Assembly: GCF_036884255.1 (NCBI RefSeq)
Contig: NZ_CP145605.1
Location: 2,604,001-2,668,000, forward strand
DNA: 64,000 nt
Reading direction: 5' to 3'
From: Paenibacillus tundrae
GTDB lineage: Bacteria > Bacillota > Bacilli > Paenibacillales > Paenibacillaceae
A program made the position numbers and the translations under genes. The number at the start of each line of letters is the position of its first letter. The stretch's first letter is position 1. Shown here one piece after another: positions 1 through 7,482 of this stretch. The notes below the pieces were generated by a model. That model saw nothing but the letters and a program-made list of their open reading frames with translations. It was not told where the DNA came from and made no database searches.

Positions 1-891
1 GTCATGATTGAGAAGCCGGCAGGTGTGTACACGAAGCAGGTACGGGAGATGAATGAGGCAGCCAGTGCCAGCGGAAAATGCTTTTCCATCATGTACAACC
101 AACGGACTAATCCGTTATACATCAAGCTTAGAGATCTCATCGCTTCAGGCGAACTGGGCGAGATCAGACGGACGAATTGGATCATTACCAATTGGTATAG
201 ATCTCAGAGTTATTACGATTCTGGTGGCTGGCGTGCGACTTGGGCGGGCGAAGGTGGAGGCGTTCTGATTAATCAAGACCCTCACCAATTGGATCTGTGG
301 CAATGGACGATCGGTATGATGCCTGTTCGTATGCGGGCGTTCTGTTCCTTTGGGAAATACCGGAATATTGAAGTCGAAGATGATGTGACCGCATATGTGG
401 AATATGCGAACGGCGCAACAGGGGTTTTTGTAACTACAACGGGCGAAGCACCGGGTACGAATCGATTTGAAGTGAATGGTGATCGCGGGAAAATTGTAAT
501 TGAAGATGGAAAATTGACCTTCTGGCGTCTCCGTGAATCCGAGCCTGAGTTTAATCAACGATTTACTGGAGGGTTTGGACAGCCGGAATGCTGGAAATGT
601 GATGTTCCGATTACCGGGGTAGAATCAGGTCACCCAGGATTAATCCGGAACTGGGTCGATGCAATCCGTACAGGTGCACCTCTTATCGCTCCAGGCGAAG
701 AGGGCATTCACGGACTTACATTGTCTAATGCGATGCTTCTCTCAACATGGACAGATCATTGGGTTGATTTACCGATGGATGAAGAGTTGTTCTACGAACA
801 TTTACAAGAGCGTATCGCACAATCCGTCATGAAGAAGGATCAGGGCTATAGCAAGAATCAACCAGCAGACCTGACACAAACGTTCAAGTGA
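1..891 (+). CDS. Gfo/Idh/MocA family oxidoreductase (5' end outside window)
   Basis: NAD(P)-dependent sugar or inositol dehydrogenase-like protein. The window starts inside the gene: codon 1 (gtc) is in frame and the following MIEKPAG is the family's internal EKP motif at the end of the Rossmann domain. The N-terminal nucleotide-binding part therefore lies upstream. What remains is the substrate-binding alpha/beta domain, including GGGVLINQDPHQLDLW, which contains the family's catalytic-type His region, and a C-terminal ESGHPGLIRNWVDAI segment. It is followed 59 bp later by a second gene of the same family on the same strand, which suggests a sugar-utilisation operon. The exact substrate cannot be told. 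Confidence 0.9.
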   Translation, partial: VMIEKPAGVYTKQVREMNEAASASGKCFSIMYNQRTNPLYIKLRDLIASGELGEIRRTNWIITNWYRSQSYYDSGGWRATWAGEGGGVLINQDPHQLDLWQWTIGMMPVRMRAFCSFGKYRNIEVEDDVTAYVEYANGATGVFVTTTGEAPGTNRFEVNGDRGKIVIEDGKLTFWRLRESEPEFNQRFTGGFGQPECWKCDVPITGVESGHPGLIRNWVDAIRTGAPLIAPGEEGIHGLTLSNAMLLSTWTDHWVDLPMDEELFYEHLQERIAQSVMKKDQGYSKNQPADLTQTFK

Positions 892-950
892 AATAGAACT
901 GAAGCGCTGATTAATTATATTCAAAATAGAAGCGGGAAGAAGGGAATCAC

Positions 951-2048
951 ATGGCTAAAGATGGAATGTTCTATGCACCCAAAAGTGTGAAAAAAGAGGT
1001 CGTATGTGGTGAAGGTGAGTTTACAATCGCTGCTGTAGCTTTGGATCATGGTCATATCTACGGCATGGTAGGGGGATTAGTTGAAGCGGGAGCGACTCTT
1101 AAATGGGTATATGACCCGGATCCACTCAAAGTAGAAGCATTTCGTAAACAATTTCCTCAGGCGCAGGTAGCTCAATCTGAAGAGCAGGTGTTTGCTGATG
1201 ATGAAGTGAAGCTAGTAGCCAGTGCGGCAATTACTTCCGAACGTGCACCGCTCGGCATGAGAGTTTTGGCGTCAGGCAAAGATTATTTTACGGATAAGGC
1301 TCCATTTACAACATTGGATCAACTATCTCTTGCGCGTGAAGAGGTCAAGCGTACCGGCAAGAAATACATGGTCTATTATAGTGAGCGACTGCATGTTGAA
1401 AGTGCGATTTATGCAGGGCAATTAATTGAAGAGGGTGCGATTGGAAAAGTCGTACAGGTAATGGGCACCGGACCTCATCGATTAAATGCGCCAGCTCGGC
1501 CAGACTGGTTCTTCCGTCATGAACAGTATGGTGGTATCCTCTGCGACATCGGTAGCCATCAGATCGAACAATTTCTGACGTTTGCCTCATGTACGGATGC
1601 AGAAGTGGCATTCAGCCGTGTTCATAACTTCAATCATCCGCAATACCCTGAACTGGAGGATTTCGGAGAAGCGTCCCTGATTGGTAACAATGGAGCATCG
1701 GGCTACTTCCGTGTAGACTGGTTCACACCAGATGGACTCAGAACTTGGGGCGATGGCCGTACCGTGATCTTAGGGACAGATGGTTACATTGAGTTGCGTA
1801 AATACATTGATGTAGGTCGAGAAACTCAAGGGGATCAGGTTTATCTAGTCAATCACGAAGGGGAGTACCATTATGGTGTAAAAGGTCAGGTTGGATATCC
1901 CTTCTTCGGCGATCTGATCCGTGATTGCTTGGCTCGGACAGAGAATGCGATGACCCAAGAGCATGCCTTCAAGGCGGCTGAGATCTGCCTGATTGCTCAG
2001 CACAAAGCGATGAGCGAACGAGTCATCTGGAGTGGTGGAGCGAAGTAA
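951..2048 (+). CDS. Gfo/Idh/MocA family oxidoreductase
   Basis: 365-residue predicted NAD(P)-dependent dehydrogenase of the Gfo/Idh/MocA family. The N-terminal Rossmann part has VALDHGHIYGMVGGLVEAGA, followed by a DKAPFTTLDQL segment equivalent to the EKP motif (here DKAPF, a variant). The C-terminal domain has GGILCDIGSHQIEQFL with the conserved GxH-type motif. The start is ATG with a weak purine-rich ribosome site (gaagggaa). It is probably co-transcribed with the upstream paralogue and is closed by a hairpin terminator at 2099-2130. It is the last ordinary chromosomal gene before the cassette array. Confidence 0.88.
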   Translation: MAKDGMFYAPKSVKKEVVCGEGEFTIAAVALDHGHIYGMVGGLVEAGATLKWVYDPDPLKVEAFRKQFPQAQVAQSEEQVFADDEVKLVASAAITSERAPLGMRVLASGKDYFTDKAPFTTLDQLSLAREEVKRTGKKYMVYYSERLHVESAIYAGQLIEEGAIGKVVQVMGTGPHRLNAPARPDWFFRHEQYGGILCDIGSHQIEQFLTFASCTDAEVAFSRVHNFNHPQYPELEDFGEASLIGNNGASGYFRVDWFTPDGLRTWGDGRTVILGTDGYIELRKYIDVGRETQGDQVYLVNHEGEYHYGVKGQVGYPFFGDLIRDCLARTENAMTQEHAFKAAEICLIAQHKAMSERVIWSGGAK

Positions 2049-2098
2049 AAGCTGTAATTGGTTTGAATCTAGTAAATTAAATAGGGTGATTAAAATTG

Positions 2099-2130
2099 AG
2101 GGGCAGCCGGATGTAAAGGCTGCTCTTTGA
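2099..2130 (+). terminator. Rho-independent terminator after the oxidoreductase pair
   Basis: GCAGCC (2103-2108) pairs with GGCTGC (2118-2123). The stem extends through wobble pairs and is followed by TCTTTG. The T-tract is short, so strength is uncertain, but the position right after the 2048 stop fits. It separates the core operon from the cassette array. Confidence 0.55.
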
Positions 2131-2181
2131 GATGTAATTGTAACTTTTAAATGGAACAATATGGTTTAAAATAGATATAGT

Positions 2182-2229
2182 TCAGAAATTGTAGTATTTA
2201 CGAAGTTCGTAAATTTGAAGTTATGTGAA
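2182..2229 (+). repeat. Cassette-site S0: miniature attC-like site at the left end of the array
   Basis: A short version of the sites described below. TATTTACG and CGTAAATT flank only a 5-base centre, followed by TTGAA and GTTATGTGAAAT, which equals the conserved 3' end of the full sites. The three internal hairpins are missing. The left arm TCAGAAATTGTAGTATTTACG matches the consensus left arm in about two thirds of positions. G2220/TT is the predicted left boundary of cassette 1. It could be an attI-like target or a deletion derivative of a full site. Confidence 0.6.
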
Positions 2230-2270
2230 ATACCCAAGGTCAAGAACATGAAGTAAAGGACGTAAAAACT

Positions 2271-2654
2271 ATGACCATTGATGATTTTGATTACTACACG
2301 GACAAAGATTTTGAATGGACTGGAATCATAAATTTATATACTCATGCAGGATTCCGAAATAAGAAAGGCACTATTTTTAGAATAGATTTATTAGTTGCAG
2401 ATGAAATTGAAGAATCAGAATTGCCTATTTTAAAGTCTTTTGGACAGTCATGGACGTGGGGAGAAGATCGTAGAATAAAAGCTTTCGAACTCTTGGATTT
2501 TCGATACATAAATAAAAGGCTTATTTTTGTTTTTAGAACGATTAGAAAGAGCCAAAGATATGATGAGATTAAATACTTCTTGTTTGATTTAGGTGCAGGA
2601 ATTGAAATCGGAGGAAACAAGATTGAAGAAATTCAAGTAAGAGAGCTGAAGTGA
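2271..2654 (+). CDS. Protein of unknown function, cassette 1
   Basis: 127-residue acidic soluble protein with no recognised motif. It has no signal peptide or membrane segment. The region around residues 40-75 is rich in acidic and aromatic residues, with SFGQSWTWGEDRRIKAFELL. The ATG is preceded by AAAGGA at a rather long distance. It is the only gene of cassette 1 (2221-2766), 50 bp after the predicted cassette start and 20 bp before the site at its 3' end, which is the usual layout of an integron cassette. Immunity-type function is possible from context but not shown. Confidence 0.7.
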   Translation: MTIDDFDYYTDKDFEWTGIINLYTHAGFRNKKGTIFRIDLLVADEIEESELPILKSFGQSWTWGEDRRIKAFELLDFRYINKRLIFVFRTIRKSQRYDEIKYFLFDLGAGIEIGGNKIEEIQVRELK

Positions 2655-2674
2655 TTATTTTACAGAAGGGTAGA

Positions 2675-2774
2675 TCACATAACATAATATTCACGCTGTG
2701 GACATTCGTCCTTGATCCGGCATTCGCCGAATACCCAACATTCGTCGGGTCGTGAATACAGAAACGTTATCGGA
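2675..2774 (+). repeat. Cassette-site S1: cloverleaf attC-like site
   Basis: R'' TCACATAAC (2675-2683). Outer stem TATTCACG (2688-2695) pairs with CGTGAATA (2751-2758). Hairpin 1 is GGAC-ATTC-GTCC (2700-2711), hairpin 2 is CGGC-ATTC-GCCG (2718-2729), and hairpin 3 is ACCCAAC-ATTC-GTCGGGT (2733-2750, one A/C mismatch). The right end is CAGAAAC-GTTATCGGA. R'' is the exact reverse complement of GTTATGTGA at the start of cassette 1 (2220-2228). It is not the complement of the site's own right end. Predicted cassette end: G2766. Confidence 0.85.
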
Positions 2775-2808
2775 AAGTACAGGAAATATTTTTAATCGGA
2801 GGTCAAAA

Positions 2809-3381
2809 ATGAATTTTGCATGTCCTTGTTGTGGATATAAAACACTAACAGAAAAACCACCAGGCACCTACGACATCTGTGAAATCTGTTTTTGGGAAGA
2901 TGATGGAGTTCAATTTAATGATCCAGATTATACAGGCGGAGCTAATAAGGTCTCTCTACGAGAAGCGCAATTGAATTATAAGGAAATTGGTGCATGTGAA
3001 GAACGATGTAAACAATTTGTCAGAAAGCCAAATGAATTTGATGAATCTGAAGAACCGATTGATATCTCAAAGATCCAGAGGATGCCAATAAGTGAATTAA
3101 TCAATATATTTATAGCTACAGGAGCTCCAGTGGTAAAAGTATTAGATCTATATAAGGGACTAATCAATATTAAAGAATCAAATTTCAGATTTAATTCCGA
3201 TCAATTAAAAGACTATATAAGTCAAGAAGAATCGTGGGAATATACCATGTTAATGAATCGAGATAACCCTAACATACATTTTGGAGACGAAAGACTATAT
3301 AAATTATCCAAGCAAGAAGTTGAAAATAAGATTCAAGCAATAAGAGATAAATTCGTAAAGACCGTTGAGCAAAGATATTGA
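2809..3381 (+). CDS. CPCC family cysteine-rich protein, cassette 2
   Basis: 190-residue protein that begins MNFACPCCGYKTL, followed by CEICFWEDDG, the cysteine signature of the CPCC family (small, probably zinc-binding domain, function unknown). The start at 2809 is set by GGAGG at 2798-2802. An upstream in-frame GTG at 2752 lies inside site S1 and is unlikely. The first 75 residues are the CPCC domain. The C-terminal half is hydrophilic and unrecognised and has TMLMNRDNPNIHFGDERLY. It is the single gene of cassette 2 (2767-3528). Confidence 0.82.
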   Translation: MNFACPCCGYKTLTEKPPGTYDICEICFWEDDGVQFNDPDYTGGANKVSLREAQLNYKEIGACEERCKQFVRKPNEFDESEEPIDISKIQRMPISELINIFIATGAPVVKVLDLYKGLINIKESNFRFNSDQLKDYISQEESWEYTMLMNRDNPNIHFGDERLYKLSKQEVENKIQAIRDKFVKTVEQRY

Positions 3382-3409
3382 TTTAAGCTATTCAGGAAGG
3401 CCTGTACCC

Positions 3410-3536
3410 TCCGATAACATAATATTCATGCTTCGGGCATATGCCCCTGATCCGGCAAGTGGGAATTCATTGAAGCGAATTCAGCCGGACACACTTGGCA
3501 TACTCCAAGCGTCGTGAATACAGAAACGTTATAAGA
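3410..3536 (+). repeat. Cassette-site S2: attC-like site with an enlarged middle arm
   Basis: R'' TCCGATAAC (3410-3418) is the exact reverse complement of GTTATCGGA, which starts cassette 2 (2766-2774). Hairpin 1 is GGGC-ATAT-GCCC (3435-3446). Hairpin 2 is much longer than in other copies: TCCGGC (3451-3456) pairs with GCCGGA (3484-3489), with an inner GAATTC/GAATTC pair (3463-3468, 3477-3482). Hairpin 3 is CTTGG/CCAAG (3494-3509). The right end is CGTGAATACAGAAAC-GTTATAAGA. The outer stem has one T/G wobble. Confidence 0.85.
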
Positions 3537-3584
3537 AATCCCACAAACCAAACAATTAAACCAAGTAGGAAGGAAGAGCAAAAT

Positions 3585-3922
3585 AGAGACTGCCCTTATA
3601 TGGTTTTGTACGAAAAGGAATTTAATATAAGAGTGAACTCATTGGCTATACGGATCTGGCTTACATAAAAGATCAGAGAGCAGAATTGCTAATTGCAATA
3701 GGTGTAAGCCAATACTGGGGGAAAGGCATAGGGTTTGAAGCGAGCAGAAAAATGATGGAATATGGATTGAAGGAATTTGGAATCAATTTATTTCATGCAG
3801 AAACAAATGAGTATAATATGGCCTCTAGAAGACTGCTCGAAAAGCTAGGTTATAAAGAAATAGGAAGAGAAGGGCAGCTGATCCAGTATGAATATAAAGT
3901 AGAAAACTATAAAAAGGTATAG
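3585..3922 (+). pseudogene. GNAT acetyltransferase remnant, cassette 3
   Basis: The C-terminal part reads open from about 3640 to the stop at 3922, with the GNAT acetyl-CoA region (LLIAIGVSQYWGKGIGFEA) and the usual tail NEYNMASRRLLEKLGY. The upstream part, DCPYMVLYEKEFNIR from about 3585, is in another frame. At least one frameshift and probably a short deletion therefore separate the two halves just before ELIGYTDLAYI, and the N-terminal half of the fold is missing. An ATG at 3686 gives only 78 residues, too short for a GNAT. It is the only gene of cassette 3 (3529-4035). Confidence 0.75.
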
Positions 3923-3943
3923 ACATTCAAAGAAAGAGGGACA

Positions 3944-4043
3944 TCTTATAATATCATATTCACGCTGCGGACATTCGTTCTTGGCTCGGAATGCGCCAGA
4001 CACTCGACATACGTCGAGTCGCGAATACAGGAACGTTATACGT
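3944..4043 (+). repeat. Cassette-site S3: cloverleaf attC-like site
   Basis: R'' TCTTATAAT (3944-3952) matches 8 of 9 bases of the reverse complement of GTTATAAGA, which starts cassette 3. Hairpin 1 is GGAC-ATTC-GTTC. Hairpin 2 is weaker. Hairpin 3 is CTCGAC-ATAC-GTCGAG (4003-4018), a perfect stem in which the C/G pair of other copies is replaced by T/A. The right end is GCGAATACAGGAAC-GTTATACG. Predicted cassette end: G4035. Confidence 0.82.
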
Positions 4044-4329
4044 AATTACTAAGAGCTGATTAAAATCGTGTGAATGACGAGCCATTCTTAAATAACGAGC
4101 CCTTCGATCGGCTGGAAGAAGACGAATTGGGAATCAAAGAACAGATAAGAAACATGTAAAGGTAAAAACGTTAAAGACGGTGTTGGCTTTAAAGTAGGGC
4201 GCCATTTCTGCGGCAGCGAATTGAAGCGTGGAAACGGTTTATCTTAAATAGGTAAAGACTAGGCCATTAAAAAGGGTAAGGTTAAAAATGACGCTCGGAT
4301 TTTTAAAGAAGCACTTTATTATTTGAAAC
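4044..4329 (+). other. Leader region of cassette 4 with a short reading frame
   Basis: There is no full gene here. A 29-codon frame (GTG 4070, stop 4157-4159) reads NDEPFLNNEPFDRLEEDEL and has no good ribosome site. It may be the tail of a lost gene. The rest, up to the ribosome site of the oxidoreductase at 4345, shows no motif I recognise. GC rises toward the oxidoreductase gene. Confidence 0.4.
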
Positions 4330-4344
4330 TTGGGAGGACCTCGA

Positions 4345-5613
4345 ATGAGTTATCAAAATTGGGCCGGCAACTTTACTTACGGCGCGACCGAAATGATCTG
4401 TCCCGAAAGCGTGGAGCATCTGCAGCAGTTGGTCAAAGAGCATCGGAAAATCAAGGTTTCGGGCAGCGGCCATACGTTCAATGCGATCACGGATACGAAC
4501 GGGATCTTCGTTTCGCTGCGGCATTGGAACCGCATGTTGGCCTTAAACGAAGAACGCGGCACGGTAACGGTTGAAGGAGGGATCACGTACGGGGAACTAT
4601 GCGCGGAGCTCGCTCTGACCGATTATGCGCTTCATAATCTGGCATCGCTTCCTCATATCACGGTTGCCGGCGCCGCCGCTACGGCCACCCATGGTTCAGG
4701 CAGCCGTAACGGAAGCTTGGCGGCAGCGGTGGAAGGTGTCGAACTGGTCGACGCGAACGGAGAGCTGCATACATTCAGCCGCGGCGATGCAGAATTCGCC
4801 GGCGTCGTCGTGAACCTCGGCGCGCTCGGCATCGTGACGAAGCTGACGCTGAACGTCGTGCCGGCTTATTCCATCAGACAGTTCGTTTATGAGAATCTGC
4901 CGCTTTCGCAGCTTGAAGAAAACGCGGAGGGCATCTTTACGGGCGCTTACAGCGTAAGTTTGTTCACGGATTGGCAGCAGCCGAGATTTCATCAGGTATG
5001 GACAAAATGCCGGGAAGAAGATGGCGTAAGCTATGCCGGACATGCGGACTATTACGGAGCGCTGCCTGCGACGGCCCCTGTGCATCCGCTGCCGAACATG
5101 CATGCGGAAAACTGCACGGAGCAGCTCGGTAAGCCGGGGATGTGGCATGAGCGACTCGCGCATTTCCGTATGGAATTTACGCCGAGTGCCGGCAAAGAGC
5201 TGCAGAGCGAATACTTGATGCCGCGGGAGCATGTATATGAAGCGGCGCTTGCCGTTCACCGGCTGCGGGAGCATCTTGCGCCGATTTTGTTCGTTAGCGA
5301 ATTGCGCACGATCGCTGCGGACGATTTATGGCTGAGCCCTTTTTGCGATCAATCTTCGGTGGCGTTTCACTTCACGTGGCGGGACGACTGGCAGGCGGTC
5401 GAGCGCGTGCTTCCGCTGCTGGAAGCAGCGCTGGCGCCGTTTCACGCACGTCCGCATTGGGGCAAACTGTTTACGGTACCGGCCGATGTCCTGCAGGGAC
5501 AATTCGACAAGCTGCCGCCGTTTCGGAAGTTGATCGACAAGTATGACCCTAACGGAAAATTCAGCAATGCGTTTCTGGATACTTATGTTCGTCCAGCCCG
5601 GACGTCACGTTGA
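4345..5613 (+). CDS. FAD-linked oxidase, alditol/aldonolactone oxidase type, cassette 4
   Basis: 422-residue flavoprotein. The N-terminal FAD-binding (VAO type) domain has KIKVSGSGHTFNAI, where the His is the position that carries covalent FAD in alditol oxidases, then VAGAAATATHGSGSRNG and LGALGIVTKLTL. The C-terminal ALO-type domain has RPHWGK near residue 380 and ends NGKFSNAF. It probably oxidises a polyol or sugar lactone with O2. The start at 4345 has GGAGG 8 bp upstream. The gene is clearly more GC-rich than every neighbour, which suggests a recent foreign source. It sits alone in the 2083-bp cassette 4 (4036-6118). Confidence 0.88.
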   Translation: MSYQNWAGNFTYGATEMICPESVEHLQQLVKEHRKIKVSGSGHTFNAITDTNGIFVSLRHWNRMLALNEERGTVTVEGGITYGELCAELALTDYALHNLASLPHITVAGAAATATHGSGSRNGSLAAAVEGVELVDANGELHTFSRGDAEFAGVVVNLGALGIVTKLTLNVVPAYSIRQFVYENLPLSQLEENAEGIFTGAYSVSLFTDWQQPRFHQVWTKCREEDGVSYAGHADYYGALPATAPVHPLPNMHAENCTEQLGKPGMWHERLAHFRMEFTPSAGKELQSEYLMPREHVYEAALAVHRLREHLAPILFVSELRTIAADDLWLSPFCDQSSVAFHFTWRDDWQAVERVLPLLEAALAPFHARPHWGKLFTVPADVLQGQFDKLPPFRKLIDKYDPNGKFSNAFLDTYVRPARTSR

Positions 5614-5696
5614 GGCTGGACGAGGCCTTCGGGAGATGAATAGGCTGCCGAATACCGGCCTCGTCCCGCGTGAGACGAGGCAGCAGCCTTTTTTTC
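5611..5696 (+). terminator. Complex terminator-like region after the FAD oxidase
   Basis: GACGAGGCC (5619-5627) pairs perfectly with GGCCTCGTC (5657-5665). A further GACGAGGC copy and a GCAGCAGCC block precede a run of seven T (5689-5695). It is probably the native terminator that travelled with the GC-rich gene. It overlaps the MerR fragment on the other strand. Confidence 0.45.
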
Positions 5697-5771
5697 GTCA
5701 TACCGCAGAGTGGATTCCGGCAGTCCGAAATGCGCCGCCGCTTCCCCGATAGATCGATCTGCTGGATGCAT
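5636..5771 (-). pseudogene. MerR-family regulator fragment
   Basis: On the minus strand, ATG at 5771 with GGAGG at 5783-5779 begins MHPADRSIGEAAAHFGLPES, then TLRY and EKK, the HTH of MerR regulators. After EKK the frame shifts, and LLPRLTRDEAGIRQ continues in another frame. The protein then ends, with no wing-complete or effector domain. A MerR-type promoter spacer candidate (TTGACTTCAACTATGTTTTAAG on the minus strand, 5824-5845) lies upstream. It is probably the former regulator of the FAD oxidase, arranged convergently and now broken. Confidence 0.72.
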
Positions 5772-5944
5772 AATGGAGCCTCCAAAATTGAGCATTTTAT
5801 GTCGACTTCCTTATCTTCGGACTTAAAACATAGTTGAAGTCAAGCCGCGATTTCATCAGAATTTTTGTGAAGGACGGAAGGGAGCGAACATTCGGATTCC
5901 CTAGCCATTTCTACAATTAGAGTATCTCAAGGAGGAAATGTAAT

Positions 5945-5995
5945 ATGGGAAAAGCATTTAAAAACAAGAGGGTCATTTTAGAGATTACTGAATAA
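5945..5995 (+). CDS. Possible 16-residue peptide or gene remnant
   Basis: ATG at 5945 follows a very good AAGGAGG site and encodes MGKAFKNKRVILEITE before a stop. The strong ribosome site with a tiny frame suggests the 5' end of a lost gene. It could also be a leader peptide. No function can be assigned. Confidence 0.25.
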   Translation: MGKAFKNKRVILEITE

Positions 5996-6027
5996 AACCA
6001 TATTATAAAAATTAAAGGCAGGGACAT

Positions 6028-6126
6028 CGTATAACATAATATTCACGCTGCGGCCATTCGTCCTTGGTCCAGCATTCGCCGGACACTCGACATACGTCGA
6101 GTCGTGAATAGAGGAACGTTATCGAA
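6028..6126 (+). repeat. Cassette-site S4: cloverleaf attC-like site
   Basis: R'' CGTATAAC (6028-6035) is the exact reverse complement of GTTATACG, which starts cassette 4 (4035-4042), even though the two lie 2 kb apart. Hairpin 1 is GGCC-ATTC-GTCC (one mismatch), hairpin 2 is CCAGC-ATTC-GCCGG, and hairpin 3 is CTCGAC-ATAC-GTCGAG (6086-6101). The right end is CGTGAATAGAGGAAC-GTTATCGAA. Predicted cassette end: G6118. Confidence 0.85.
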
Positions 6127-6196
6127 ACTATTTGCACTGGACAATTATAAAATGCTTATTCAAAGATAAAAGATAAAAGCTTAAGGAGAATAACTG

Positions 6197-6781
6197 ATGA
6201 ATAGAAAAGTGAATTTGACGTTACTTCTTACCATATTTCTGCTGTTGACAGCTTGTCAATCTTCACAACAAATGGAGCCAAAAACAGAGAAAAACATTGA
6301 TTTTGATCGAAACACCGCTATTGAAATGGTGAAGAAGAAAGAAAAAATAGTTATTGATATAGCTTCGAAAGAAAAGGTAACGAAAGTGGAGTATGAAGCA
6401 TTAGAGAAATCTCTTGCTAAAGAGTTTGGAGATCATACCAGTGATATTTTGTCCATCTTCTTTATTGAGGACTTGGATGCTGATCCCGATGCAGATAGAT
6501 ATGCAAATAGAAACACACTATACCCAACACTTTTTCATGAAGGAGTAACCGTAACCAGCGCTGCTGTTTATAAAGCTGAATACGAGCAAGAAGCTTTCAA
6601 TCAAACTGAATTAAGAATCAAGGAAGAGTATGTCGGTGATGATGAGAAATTAAAAGACTGGGACAGAGAATACCTTTTTAAGCCTGATGAAAATGAGGAA
6701 TGGGAATTTACTGGATTCTCAGGAACGCTGAACGTCTCAGGAGAAGATTATAATATGAACTATTTAGAACTAAAAAGATAA
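6197..6781 (+). CDS. Lipoprotein of unknown function, cassette 5
   Basis: 194 residues. The N-terminus MNRKVNLTLLLTIFLLLTAC is a type II signal peptide with lipobox LTAC, so Cys20 is predicted to be lipidated and the protein anchored outside the membrane. The rest is acidic and hydrophilic, with DADPDADRYANRN near the middle, and matches no family I can name. The ATG follows AAGGAG. It is the single gene of cassette 5 (6119-6889). Confidence 0.8.
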   Translation: MNRKVNLTLLLTIFLLLTACQSSQQMEPKTEKNIDFDRNTAIEMVKKKEKIVIDIASKEKVTKVEYEALEKSLAKEFGDHTSDILSIFFIEDLDADPDADRYANRNTLYPTLFHEGVTVTSAAVYKAEYEQEAFNQTELRIKEEYVGDDEKLKDWDREYLFKPDENEEWEFTGFSGTLNVSGEDYNMNYLELKR

Positions 6782-6797
6782 ATAAGAGAGAATAGCA

Positions 6798-6897
6798 TCG
6801 GATAACATAATATTCACGCTGAGGGCATACGCCCTTGATTCGGCATTCGCCGAATACCCGACATACGTCGGGTTGTGAATACAGGAACGTTATATGA
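6798..6897 (+). repeat. Cassette-site S5: cloverleaf attC-like site
   Basis: R'' TCGGATAAC (6798-6806). Hairpin 1 is GGGC-ATAC-GCCC (6823-6834), hairpin 2 is CGGC-ATTC-GCCG (6841-6852), and hairpin 3 is CCCGAC-ATAC-GTCGGG (6857-6872), all perfect. The right end is TGTGAATACAGGAAC-GTTATATGAA. The match to the start of cassette 5 (GTTATCGAA) is only GATAAC, or CGATAAC with a one-base insertion, so this junction does not show the clean complement seen at S1-S4. Confidence 0.82.
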
Positions 6898-6931
6898 AAC
6901 GGCTTAAGTCTAAATATATTTGGAGGTTCTA

Positions 6932-7339
6932 GTGAAGCATCTGCGCGAAAGAATAGCCACAAAGAAACCTGGGGTTGAAGACGTAGATATTGAAAAGTGC
7001 GAAGATTTGTTAAGAGCTAAGTTGCCGGATAAGTATAAACAACTAGTTCGTTTGGTAAACCAGCCAGAAATCGAAGAATGGATCTTATACCCGATAAAAG
7101 ATAGTCGAAGAATCAGTAAGACCTTTGACGACATCGTTCGAAATAATAAAGATGCAGAAATACCTAACGATTTAATTGCATTTGCTGAAGATGGGACGGG
7201 AGATTTATTATGCTTCCAAGTCATTAAAGGTCAAATGAGAGAAACTATTTTATTCTGGAAACATGAGGATCAAGAATATGAGGTCATTTATGAAGATATA
7301 GAAGAGATGATCAGAGAGTTAATTGAGGAAGATTGTTGA
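6932..7339 (+). CDS. SMI1/KNR4 (SUKH) family protein, cassette 6
   Basis: 135-residue protein with the SUKH-fold pattern: an N-terminal helix VDIEKCEDLLRAKLPDKYKQ, a middle EEWILYPIKDSR, then IAFAEDGTGDLLCFQV and FWKHEDQEYEVI. SUKH proteins are best known as immunity proteins to polymorphic toxins. No toxin gene is nearby, so this would be an orphan immunity gene. The start is GTG 6932 with GGAGG 6 bp upstream. A TTG at 6920 overlaps that site and is less likely. It is the single gene of cassette 6 (6890-7454). Confidence 0.82.
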   Translation: MKHLRERIATKKPGVEDVDIEKCEDLLRAKLPDKYKQLVRLVNQPEIEEWILYPIKDSRRISKTFDDIVRNNKDAEIPNDLIAFAEDGTGDLLCFQVIKGQMRETILFWKHEDQEYEVIYEDIEEMIRELIEEDC

Positions 7340-7362
7340 GAGGAATTGAAGAAGAAAGCCAC

Positions 7363-7462
7363 TTCATATAACAAATATTCACGCTGAGGACATTCCTCCT
7401 TGGTTCGGCATACGCCGAACACCCAACATGTGTCGGGTCGTGAGTACAGAAACGTTAGATGA
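7363..7462 (+). repeat. Cassette-site S6: cloverleaf attC-like site
   Basis: R'' TTCATATAAC (7363-7372) is the exact 10-base reverse complement of GTTATATGAA at the start of cassette 6 (6889-6898). Hairpin 1 is AGGAC-ATTC-CTCCT. Hairpin 2, TTCGGC-ATAC-GCCGAA, is perfect. Hairpin 3 is ACCCAAC-ATGT-GTCGGGT. The right end is CGTGAGTACAGAAAC-GTTAGATGA; GTTAGAT fits the classical integron core GTTRRRY. Predicted cassette end: G7454. Confidence 0.85.
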
Positions 7463-7482
7463 CATGCTTTAAGGAGATAAAA

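Noticed and set aside
4696-5274. 192-codon minus-strand frame inside the FAD oxidase gene
   Set aside because: It is a shadow frame caused by high GC; no ribosome site and no recognisable protein features.
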